DNA from: Ryuthela nishihirai
Taxonomy: Eukaryota > Arthropoda > Arachnida > Araneae > Heptathelidae
Reading direction: 5' to 3'
DNA length: 64,000 nucleotides
NCBI GenBank assembly: GCA_038380435.1
Contig: JAWZYU010000013.1
Location: 9,685,901-9,749,900, forward strand
The translations under genes and the position numbers were made by a program. The notes under the pieces are model-generated. The model did not search any database, was not told the DNA's origin, and saw only the letters and a list, made by a program, of their open reading frames with translations. Of this stretch, positions 55,956 through 64,000 are shown piece by piece. The first letter of the stretch is position 1. Each line of letters begins with the position of its first letter.

Positions 55956-56903
55956 ATGTCTTATTTTAGATTCAGAATATTTGTTCGTTTAGATTATAAA
56001 TTTACAACGGATTGGTATTACACAAAGACAATAATGATTACTGATAACTATTTAATAGATGAAAAATTTAATATAGCCCGCGAAGAAATTAAAAGGCACA
56101 TTAAGCAACACTTAAAATTATATCCAGAGGACGTACTTTTTAACTGTGTCCCTCGAATAATTACTGACGAGATAAAAGATTATCACATTAATTACCAAAG
56201 AAGTAAAAGGATAGCGCGAGGTGGTTTTGGCTATGTGTATAGTGGTTATGACAATATACGAGAAGTTCCAGTAATCATTAAGGAAGTTTATAACAGGAAA
56301 CCGATAGAAATTGATATTTTAAGAGTTTTGGAAGACGTACCTAAAGTTGTTCGAATTTTGAAACATTACGAATGGCCCGACTCTTATGTCATCATAATGG
56401 AATTTAATAAGGATAATTATCCTCTCGATTGGATAACCGTTCGACCCCAAGACGTGCATCACGTATTTACTCAAGTCGTTAGCACTATAAAAAATTGTTT
56501 TGACTTGAATGTGGTTCATCGGGACATTAAAGACTCCAATATCTTATTAAACGTAAAAACGTTGGACATTACGCTGATAGATTTTGGCGCCGCTCGTTTC
56601 GTTCAAGACCGGTATTATGAATTTGAAGGTACGAAGAAATATACTCCCCCCGAGTACATTATAAACGGATTCTATCAAGCGGAGGCAGCTAGTGTGTGGG
56701 CGTTAGGACTTTTACTGTATAGTTTACTCTTTCGTACTAGTCCATTTGCAAACGAATACGAAGTACAAAGATGTGCTCCTATAAATTTCAAAAATAATAA
56801 TCCATACACAAAGATACTCAAGCTCTGTTTAAATTACAATTGGCGAAAACGACCTTCACTCGAAAAACTATTAAATATGTTAATTATAAAGGTTAAAAGT
56901 TAA
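55956..56903 (+). CDS. Serine/threonine protein kinase (PIM-like)
   Basis: A 315-residue protein from the ATG at 55956. All key kinase elements are present: glycine loop RGGFGYVYSG (about 88-97), Lys109 (VIIKEV), HRD at 188-190 (VVHRDIKDSNILL), DFG at 209-211, and a short activation segment GTKKYTPPEYI with PPE in place of APE, as in PIM kinases. About 85 N-terminal residues precede the domain. It should be active. Large DNA viruses use such kinases to phosphorylate virion and host proteins. A start at the downstream ATG 56034 is possible. Confidence 0.9.
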   Translation: MSYFRFRIFVRLDYKFTTDWYYTKTIMITDNYLIDEKFNIAREEIKRHIKQHLKLYPEDVLFNCVPRIITDEIKDYHINYQRSKRIARGGFGYVYSGYDNIREVPVIIKEVYNRKPIEIDILRVLEDVPKVVRILKHYEWPDSYVIIMEFNKDNYPLDWITVRPQDVHHVFTQVVSTIKNCFDLNVVHRDIKDSNILLNVKTLDITLIDFGAARFVQDRYYEFEGTKKYTPPEYIINGFYQAEAASVWALGLLLYSLLFRTSPFANEYEVQRCAPINFKNNNPYTKILKLCLNYNWRKRPSLEKLLNMLIIKVKS

Positions 56904-57015
56904 ATGCAGCTATGTTGATGCATGCGGCATGCAGCGTTAAAGGGTGCATGCGGCTTTAACTGCATTGATGCATGCAGCTTTAAAAGGTGCATGCAGCGGT
57001 ATGCAGCTTTAACTG
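56904..57015. repeat. Repeats of 'gcatgcagctttaa'
   Basis: About six imperfect copies with the palindrome TGCATGCA-like core lie just after the kinase stop. Confidence 0.8.
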
Positions 57016-57203
57016 CGGCCTGTGACAATATGTAATAAAGATGCATAAGTATTTAGAACAATTGAGGAATTTCTTGTGTCCTTGTTATTCTGCCTGTAGA
57101 TCAGAGACAAAGTATATCGACAACGAAGTATATTTGCGCAAGAAAAAATCAAAATTCTGGTCGTGTTTTCAATAAATTTTCGTTTATCAAGTAATCTCTC
57201 CAT
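57009..57203 (-). CDS. Small hypothetical protein
   Basis: A 64-residue frame from the ATG at 57203, basic, with two cysteines (FSCANILRCRY). It sits between the kinase and polymerase genes on the other strand. Support is its open frame and ATG only. Confidence 0.3.
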   Translation of the reverse strand: MERLLDKRKFIENTTRILIFSCANILRCRYTLSLIYRQNNKDTRNSSIVLNTYASLLHIVTGRS

Positions 57204-57258
57204 TCTATGGGTTTTAAGCGATGGTATAAATTAACTAATATTAATTTACGCCAAGTCC

Positions 57259-57265
57259 TATAAAT
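57259..57265 (+). promoter_or_regulatory. TATA box upstream of DNA polymerase
   Basis: TATAAAT lies 73 bases before the ATG at 57332, in a 128-base AT-rich leader region. Confidence 0.45.
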
Positions 57266-57331
57266 GTGGTGGTTCCAATTTAAAAAGATTAAAAGTAACG
57301 CGATAAGAAAAAACATATCTCCTTATTTCAA

Positions 57332-60175
57332 ATGCAAGTCTATACATTAAAATGGACTAAATTAAACAATAAACCCTCATTAGATAATGTAATAAGTATT
57401 TCAATTAAGACTTGCGACATAAATGGCGAAATTTGCTATTTTACTAAAAAGTTTCGAGAATGGATAGGCGTGGCCACCAATGATTTGAATAGAATATTGA
57501 AACGTATGAAAACATTGCTGTTGGATATTTCCTTCACTGTTGAAAAATTTTCCGACCGAAAATTTAAAGAATTGATTCCATTCTTTTACGATAGACTGAA
57601 GGAGGGAAACATTGATCCTTCGGAATGTAGTTTTTACAAGATATATCTGGAGAACGCTTGCACTTATGCGGTGGGTGAATTTTTAAGTGACAGATGCATT
57701 GCCTATTACGAGGAGAGTGACTGGATCATTCGCCTATACCTCGACGTGTGCACCAAGTTTAATACTAAAAAGTTTTATTACGGTTGGTACACGATTAACG
57801 ATCATTCCGTGTTATTAGATGCACTGGAAGAGAAACACGGCAAGAGAAAAGATTTCCCACCCTTTGTAGTTGCCTCTTTCGATTTGGAAACTGTGCCTTG
57901 GGAAATTGGCAGAAGCAGAATTCCCACGGGACATGACCCTCACGATGTAATTGTCATGATTAGTCTCATTTTGAGTCGTCTAGCTTCCAATGGGAAAATC
58001 GGAGACATTTTTAAAAAGTACCTATTTTACCTCAATCCCTTAACCATTAGTTTATTAACCAGTAGTACTGACGATGTGGAGTATAGGGAACATTTCACAG
58101 AAATCGAAGTTATCCTAGACTTCTTGAAAACTGTCAAATTTAATCGCTCTATAGTGATTTTGACTGGTTATAACGTGAACAGATTCGATTTTCCCTGTCT
58201 GTTTGCACGTTGTTTTTACAAGAAAAGAGTGTTATGCAGTGCATTCGAATCTAAGATGGTGGGGAAACACATCGTGACGACCCTGGGAGATGTATTCGTT
58301 CTAGACATGTACAATTTTACTTTGACTTTCACTCCCGGCGGTCTCCCCAGTTTTAAACTGGACGATGTAGCTCAAAAAAAATTAAAAGAATCCAAAGTAC
58401 CACTCAAACCCACCTCCATTCACGTTTGGTATCAGGCGAGAGATTTTCCCCACTTGTTGGACTTGATGAAATGTAACGACAGGGAGCGTTGTCATCAAGC
58501 TCTGAATCCGAGTCACCTGACCGTATCTGAATTTGGAACTTTCCCAGAATGCATGCATTACTGCGTAGTGGATTCACTGCTCGTCTTAAAACTCATTGAT
58601 GTGGAAACGGTCATACCCTTTCTGGTGACGCGATCCAACAATACCACGTTCGATATAGAAGAATCTCTCTACTATGGCAATTCGAGGTACATTTTCCAAT
58701 TAGTGAAATCGTACGGAACGCTGCTGGGTTATTTCGTGAATGCCAACTATTTCTGTAACAAGACCACTTGCGAAACTAGCGACGGTAGGTCAGTTTCTCT
58801 GCTCAGCGAAGGAGGTGGTAAAAATAAAAAAATTTATCAAGGAGCATTGAATTATTGCCACGAGAAGAGTTTTCACACAAATGTGACGTGTTACGATTTC
58901 GAATCGCTGTATCCCACGGTTATAATGAATGCCAATCTCAGTTACGAAACTTTTGCCATCGTACACGAGAGTCATTACGCCACACTGCCTCTGGCGATAA
59001 CTAGACGATGCAGTGTCGTCCCTTACAGGGTTCACGATAACTCTGATTTTCAAGACTCTACTATCGTCGTCGGAGAACACTTTAGATATCCAGAACCTAC
59101 CCCAAAAGATAATTTGCTCATGATTTCTTTTAAGGAGGAGAAAGGTTTCGTACCCACCATCTTACACAATTTCATAGAGAAACGTCGCAAGTACAAAAAA
59201 CTCATGAAAGGTAGCGTTTATCACTACAACAAGCAATTGGATGTGAAAATTTTAGTCAACAGTTTTTATGGGGTCTTGGGATCCGTCGACACGTTATTGG
59301 GAAGTCTGGCGTTGGGCATGTCTGTGACCTGCATCGCTCGTTACATTCTACTGGGCTCCTATCATTATTTAGTGTCTCGCGGCGAAAACGTCCCCTATTG
59401 CGACACAGACAGCCTATTCGTTTCTGGTTGTAAGACCACAAATTCAGAGATAAACCTTTGGTTAAATCTGCAGCACATTAATCTCCAATTCGAAAAAAGT
59501 TATGCGAACATGTTATATTTGACTCGCAAAAAGTATTGCTTCAGAGACGGTAATGTCATCAAGCGAAAAGGTTTCGAAGTGAAATCTAACCCTCTCACTA
59601 AATCGCTTTTGGCTCGAGTTCTACAGATCGTGTTTCACCACTTGGAAAATCAAATCGTGGACGTCTCCACTGGTTGGTGTACTTTGGTAGACGTTTTAGT
59701 CGAAGCGTTCTTGACTAGCCGCAAGATTTCCGAAAATTGCATCAGTAGAAAAATTAAAGATCTGAGCGAATATGCCGAAAAGTGCACTAGTCCTCACGTT
59801 AAACTCATGAAAAAATCTAATCGAAAGTTTTATGCCAACGAGGTCATTCATTTTATCTACGTCATGACCGATGTCTCCACTAAAACCGGCAGAGAAATTA
59901 ATCCCATTTTTGTCGAGGACTGTGCGAATCATTGCTTAGATTTTGAAAAATTAATTACTAATCAAAAGAAAAATATTTTAATACTCTTGAACATTGCTTT
60001 TTTTAAGTTTGAAACCTATAAAGCTTTGATAAAAGAATATTCAAAGATCGTCTTTATCATACGCTGGAAACGAATGGTGAATGCCGAAATTCGATTCAGA
60101 GCAAAGTATGGAAAAAATATGTTGATTTTAATTCAAAACGGAGTTTATTACGATACGTTCAAACGATTAAGATAA
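57332..60175 (+). CDS. dnapol: Family B DNA polymerase
   Basis: A 947-residue replicative polymerase from the ATG at 57332. The 3'-5' exonuclease motifs are Exo I FDLETV (about 183-188), Exo II YNVNRFDFP and Exo III YCVVD. The polymerase motifs are A YDFESLYP (about 520-527), B KILVNSFYGVLGS (about 637-649), C YCDTDSLF (about 688-695) and a KKYC box. Both the editing and synthesis active sites are complete. Length and motif style match baculovirus and nudivirus enzymes, which copy the viral genome in the nucleus. A convergent small membrane-protein gene overlaps its last nine bases. Confidence 0.97.
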   Translation: MQVYTLKWTKLNNKPSLDNVISISIKTCDINGEICYFTKKFREWIGVATNDLNRILKRMKTLLLDISFTVEKFSDRKFKELIPFFYDRLKEGNIDPSECSFYKIYLENACTYAVGEFLSDRCIAYYEESDWIIRLYLDVCTKFNTKKFYYGWYTINDHSVLLDALEEKHGKRKDFPPFVVASFDLETVPWEIGRSRIPTGHDPHDVIVMISLILSRLASNGKIGDIFKKYLFYLNPLTISLLTSSTDDVEYREHFTEIEVILDFLKTVKFNRSIVILTGYNVNRFDFPCLFARCFYKKRVLCSAFESKMVGKHIVTTLGDVFVLDMYNFTLTFTPGGLPSFKLDDVAQKKLKESKVPLKPTSIHVWYQARDFPHLLDLMKCNDRERCHQALNPSHLTVSEFGTFPECMHYCVVDSLLVLKLIDVETVIPFLVTRSNNTTFDIEESLYYGNSRYIFQLVKSYGTLLGYFVNANYFCNKTTCETSDGRSVSLLSEGGGKNKKIYQGALNYCHEKSFHTNVTCYDFESLYPTVIMNANLSYETFAIVHESHYATLPLAITRRCSVVPYRVHDNSDFQDSTIVVGEHFRYPEPTPKDNLLMISFKEEKGFVPTILHNFIEKRRKYKKLMKGSVYHYNKQLDVKILVNSFYGVLGSVDTLLGSLALGMSVTCIARYILLGSYHYLVSRGENVPYCDTDSLFVSGCKTTNSEINLWLNLQHINLQFEKSYANMLYLTRKKYCFRDGNVIKRKGFEVKSNPLTKSLLARVLQIVFHHLENQIVDVSTGWCTLVDVLVEAFLTSRKISENCISRKIKDLSEYAEKCTSPHVKLMKKSNRKFYANEVIHFIYVMTDVSTKTGREINPIFVEDCANHCLDFEKLITNQKKNILILLNIAFFKFETYKALIKEYSKIVFIIRWKRMVNAEIRFRAKYGKNMLILIQNGVYYDTFKRLR

Positions 60176-60409
60176 TTTCGCAACACCCATTATTTTTTGA
60201 AAAGTGTCACTTGTAAATTTACCCAGAGTATTTAAAATAGTAAATTCACCCATTACCAAGTATAGCTGTACAACTGTGCACAACATTACTATTAATATGA
60301 GAAATAATAGAGTAGGTTTTCCCAGGATTAATGTGGCTAATATGATAATAAAACTTGTGGTTATCGAAGATAATAATAAAACCCCTGCTGCTATATTTTC
60401 ATTTGACAT
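60167..60409 (-). CDS. Small two-pass membrane protein
   Basis: An 80-residue protein from the ATG at 60409. Hydrophobic segments at about 8-28 and 31-52 are followed by a soluble tail. It overlaps the polymerase 3' end by nine bases. No family is recognised; possibly a virion envelope component, as small two-pass proteins are in this virus class. Confidence 0.55.
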   Translation of the reverse strand: MSNENIAAGVLLLSSITTSFIIILATLILGKPTLLFLILIVMLCTVVQLYLVMGEFTILNTLGKFTSDTFQKIMGVAKLS

Positions 60410-60439
60410 TGTCTCTTACTTAATTACACAATGTGCCGT

Positions 60440-61420
60440 TTAAAAAGATCTCACATAATGAGGCTCTATTGAGCTCCAATAGATCCTCATTGTGCGAGAA
60501 GGTGTTGCGGCAGGTGTTTAGGAGCTACGTAACTGGTGCGGCATGACAGACAAATGGGGATTGCTGCCGAGATTAATGTGTATTGAAAGAATTTTGGTTC
60601 TTTCTAGGTAGTAGGAAACACGCGGTATCTTGGGTATGTAAAGGAGGTTAAAGGAGAACCTCCTTTAAGCGGTATATTGTGTAGATCCGCTGGTCATGTT
60701 GCCTGTATGGATAATTATGTTTACTTGGGTCTTTAGGAGGTGTACTGAGATGAAAGCTACTACTGAGTCGTGTATGAGAGTTGGCTAGCATTCGACAAGT
60801 TTTTCTCTTTAGCTATAAGCAAAATTCGAAGAGCCCTAAATTGATTGGCTTTTGATGGTGTTTGAAAATTGGTAAGGCAGGCTGTTGCCGGGCAGGTGTC
60901 ACAATTACCTTGGAAGCTACGTATACTGCATTACGAATGCTGGGTCAAAAGTGGTAGAGAAATAGGCCACTGTAGTTTTGGTTCTGGGGTGTAAACGCTT
61001 TCCTAAGCAGTGTGCAAAGAGAGAGTCATGTTGCTCGTATAGATTAGCGGGTTTGAGAATGATGGTGATGAGAACAAATATCTTAAGCTGGATGCTTCAA
61101 GGTCAACATGAATTTAACAGAATTACCTTTTAACGAATTAATGATGTACGTTAGTTGCAATGCCGGGGGGGTGTGATTAGACATTGTAACCCCGTTTACT
61201 GCTTTCAATCTTCTTATTACAAGAATGTCAATACGTTAAAAGCTGAATGGACAGGAGGCCCAAACAGCTGTTCCAGTGGCAAACCTACTTTGAACGGCAT
61301 ATTGTGCAGATTTGGCCACCCATTTATTATCGAATATGTCATTGTACTACGTCTGCCAGCAAATCATCAATGGGACCACAATAATTATTATCTTTTCTGG
61401 TTCATCTAATAACGATCGAA
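60440..61420 (+). mobile_element. Decayed LINE-like remnants
   Basis: GC-richer degenerate DNA without a valid gene. The run 'atcttgggta...cctcctttaagcgg...catgttgcc' (60625-60705) matches, in reverse orientation, the intron sequence at 4440-4540 and resembles the tail of the dead LINE near 16350. 'ggcatattgtgcagatttggccaccc' (about 61298-61323) is a second tail-like piece. Confidence 0.5.
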
Positions 61421-61460
61421 TGTAATTAGCTATAATTAGATTACTTGTAGATATTAGACG

Positions 61461-61595
61461 TTTATTCTCTAAAGCTAGCTATGTTTATTCTCTAAAGCTA
61501 GCTATGTTTATTCTCTAAAGCTAGCTATGTTTATTCTCTAAAGCTAGCTATGTTTATTCTCTAAAGCTAGCTATGTTTATTCTCTAAAGCTAGAT
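61461..61595. repeat. 23-base tandem repeat, about 6 copies
   Basis: TTTATTCTCTAAAGCTAGCTATG is repeated from 61461. Each unit contains the palindrome AGCTAGCT. Confidence 0.9.
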
Positions 61596-61599
61596 TCGT

Positions 61600-62780
61600 T
61601 CTTGTTTTTACGTGTCTTTTTAAATTGAAGGATAAAGAATAGTAGTTATGAGTTAAGTAGCTTTCCCGCATTGGAGCAACGTATACGTAAAAACCAACAT
61701 ACATGGTCTTGAATGATTGTAAGAGGCTGAGTAACAGCATAAACATGTAGCTGAGGACAGTTTGGAGAAACTACACGATCTAGTAAGCTGGATGCTTGAG
61801 GATGATGGTGGTGATTAGAGAACAAATATTTTAAGCTGGATGCTTCAAGGAAGCTGGATGCTTCAAGGAAGCTGGATGCTTCAAGGAATATCCATTTAGC
61901 AAAAGTGTAATTTCTCTTTCATGATAATATCTCTACTATTGTTTCACACTGTACACTACTAAAAAGTTTAGAAGTTCTACAACTAGTGGTACATGAATTT
62001 AACAGCTTTTTAACACACTATATCAAAGAAGTAAAGAAGTGATGTACGTAGAATTAGTTGCAATTCCCGGAATGAGACATTCTCATTAGTGTTTTCATTG
62101 TAACCCTGTTGACATTCTCATTAGTGTTTTCATTGTAACCCTGTTTACTGCTTTCAAAAGAATTATTACGAGAAGTTCAGTGGATGATCTTCTCTAGATT
62201 ATTCGTCAAAGATATAAAAGTAGAGGACTTTTGTTTTGGGACCTCATTAGTGCGCATTCTCAGAAGGGAAAACCTCGGTAGGTGTTAGAAGCTGCGAGAC
62301 TTCCGTAGCCCTCATGGCTCTTTGAGGTGGCTACAGTCTGTCGTCACCTTCTAAACCGTGGTTCACGTGACCCCAACTCAACTTTAACTTATTGCGATGT
62401 GATTTTTACTCATTTATTAAAGACTTTACTAAACTTTTACTTATTTAAACACCTATCAAGTTTTGCTACTAAAATTAAAAATTAATTATAAATTTTTTAA
62501 ACCAATTTGACAATCAACCAATTAAATACTCAAATTAATTTTAAATTATTTTAAAAAAAAACAATTTTTTTTAGTGAAAAACACATTGGTTTCTAAAATT
62601 TTATTCAAATTAATTTTTAATTAGTTGAAACATTATTAGGAAAAAACGCATTGGTTTCTAAAACCTCATTAATTTGAACGAAATCTTACATATTAATTTT
62701 TTTACAACTAATTGTAACAAATTGGTGTGGGGTATTTTTGTTCGGAACGCTAAAACACCTCGACTAATTTAACTTTTTAA
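61600..62780. other. Non-coding DNA with small duplications
   Basis: No gene. 'aagctggatgcttcaagg' is repeated three times at 61833-61885 and occurs once more near 61085. 'gacattctcattagtgttttcattgtaaccctgtt' is duplicated at about 62076-62143. The 62400-62780 part is very AT-rich. Confidence 0.6.
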
Positions 62781-62784
62781 AATC

Positions 62785-63362
62785 AAATTAGGTGAAAGTT
62801 TTCCACTGTTCGGTTTCGAGTCGTTTCCACCAATTTGGGGGTGAAATCAATTTCGTTTTGACCCTCATTGGTTCATGGTGCGGAATACCGAACGAAAAAT
62901 AAATTTCACTTTTTCAGCTCATTAGTGGAAAATCGAAACCTAATTAGTGGAAGGATTTGAGGTGTTCGATAATTTTTATCCCAAATACCAACAACCAATT
63001 CTCAAATAATTAAATTAGTGGGCACTCCATTTACCGAACACCCGAATTTCTTAAACTAATGTGTGCCCAAAACCTTAAATTATTTGCAATTAAAAGATAC
63101 CGAACGAAAATAATTACACTTTTTTTTTAATTGTTTTCTAGAAATTAATGAGGTAAAAAATGAAATTATTTGGCCTCTCTGAAACCGAACGGGAGACTAA
63201 TTTAACGTTTCGGATTCTTTTTGAGGTCTGTTCGGCTATTTTTAGCCTCATTAGTTTAAAGATTTGGGTGTTCGGTAACTAAAAAGGTCAAATTCTTTCC
63301 ACTAATCGCTCAATTAGTTTGTGTTTGTGAAAAAAAGTGAAATTAGTTGAAATTAATTAGAG
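62785..63362. repeat. 578-base direct repeat, copy 1
   Basis: From AAATTAGGTGAAAGTTTTCC the sequence repeats almost base for base 578 positions later. It is AT-rich, non-coding, and has many copies of short words such as 'cattagtgg', 'accgaacgaaaa' and 'gtgaaatta', in both orientations. Confidence 0.92.
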
Positions 63363-63930
63363 AAATTAGGTGAAAGTTTTCCACTGTTCGGTTTCGAGTC
63401 GTTTCCACCAATTTGGGGGTGAAATCAATTTCGTTTTGACCCTCATTGGTTCATGGTGCGGAATACCGAACGAAAAATAAATTTCACTTTTTCAGCTCAT
63501 TAGTGGAAAATCGAAACCTAATTAGTGGAAGGATTTGAGGTGTTCGATAATTTTTATCCCAAATACCAACAACCAATTCTCAAATAATTAAATTAGTGGG
63601 CACTCCATTTACCGAACACCCGAATTTCTTAAACTAATGTGTGCCCAAAACCTTAAATTATTTGCAATTAAAAGATACCGAACGAAAATAATTACACTTT
63701 TTTTTTAATTGTTTTCTAGAAATTAATGAGGTAAAAAATGAAATTATTTGGCCTCTCTGAAACCGAACGGGAGACTAATTTAACGTTTCGGATTCTTTTT
63801 GAGGTCTGTTCGGCTATTTTTAGCCTCATTAGTTTAAAGATTTGGGTGTTCGGTAACTAAAAAGGTCAAATTCTTTCCACTAATCGCTCAATTAGTTTGT
63901 GTTCGGAAAAAAAGTGAAATTAGTCGGGGT
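63363..63930. repeat. 578-base direct repeat, copy 2
   Basis: Near-identical to 62785-63362; it diverges only in the last ~50 bases (tttgtgttcgg versus tttgtgtttgtg). It runs close to the window end, so more copies may follow. Confidence 0.92.
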
Positions 63931-63939
63931 TTTTCGCCC

Positions 63940-63995
63940 AAAAAGTGAAATTGTTTGGGATAAGATTTTTCCTAGTCCAAACAATTTCACTTTTT
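63940..63995. repeat. Perfect 19-base inverted repeat
   Basis: AAAAAGTGAAATTGTTTGG (63940-63958) is the exact reverse complement of 63977-63995, with an 18-base loop. It could form a hairpin or mark the end of a small inverted-repeat element. The same 'aagtgaaatt' words are scattered through the adjacent direct repeats. Confidence 0.9.
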
Positions 63996-64000
63996 TAGCA

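Overview
The window is AT-rich and eukaryotic or viral in style: TATA boxes about 30-40 bases before ATGs, no ribosome binding sites, spliceosomal introns and a Pol III tRNA gene. A set of hallmark genes places most of it with the large circular nuclear dsDNA viruses of arthropods (class Naldaviricetes: baculo-, nudi-, hytrosa- and filamentous viruses). They are a family B DNA polymerase with baculovirus/nudivirus-type motifs, LEF-4 (capping enzyme/RNA polymerase subunit), VP91/PIF-8, PIF-3, PIF-5 (ODV-E56), a VLF-1/integrase-like protein, and probably Ac81 and a VP39-like capsid protein. Most viral reading frames are intact. The sequence alone does not settle whether this is a free virus that has taken up much host DNA or a virus copy lying in an arthropod chromosome.

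Layout. 0.3-2.1 kb: a probable Ac81 and two unknown genes. 2.8-5.3 kb: a three-exon leucine-rich-repeat (LRR) gene whose first intron holds a decayed retroelement. 5.5-8.2 kb: a protein with SUMO-interaction-like motifs and a five-residue repeat, then a frameshifted mobile-element gene. 9.3-18.1 kb: three tandem single-exon LRR paralogues with an identical promoter box, separated by a CRE-rich 348-base tandem repeat that looks like a viral homologous region and by a dead LINE. 18.2-20.7 kb: a second three-exon LRR gene with the same intron phases as the first. 21-26.9 kb: a small early gene, ribonucleotide reductase large subunit, tRNA-Ala(AGC), a repeat-rich protein and a RING protein. 27-43 kb: the virion/transcription block (CTD-like SP-rich protein, viral innexin, LEF-4, VP91, dUTPase-like, two small secreted CC proteins, a zinc ribbon, PIF-3, Nudix hydrolase, VP39-like, PIF-5). 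43-48 kb: small membrane proteins, long tandem arrays and a second dead LINE that abuts a truncated tyrosine recombinase. 48.9-60.4 kb: a 1407-residue coiled-coil protein, an intact Tc1 transposase, an AT-hook protein, a protein kinase, DNA polymerase and a small membrane protein. 60.4-64 kb: decayed repeats, a 578-base direct repeat and a perfect 19-base inverted repeat.

How the parts fit. DNA polymerase, ribonucleotide reductase, the dUTPase-like protein and the Nudix protein would serve genome replication, nucleotide supply and mRNA control. LEF-4 belongs to the viral late RNA polymerase, whose other subunits are not in this window. VP91, PIF-3 and PIF-5 belong to the per os entry complex. 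A second layer looks host-derived and aimed at the cell: innexin, LRR proteins with a possible Elongin BC box, a RING protein, a kinase, SIM-like motifs and a Pol II CTD-like patch. Almost every gap between genes carries its own private tandem repeat.
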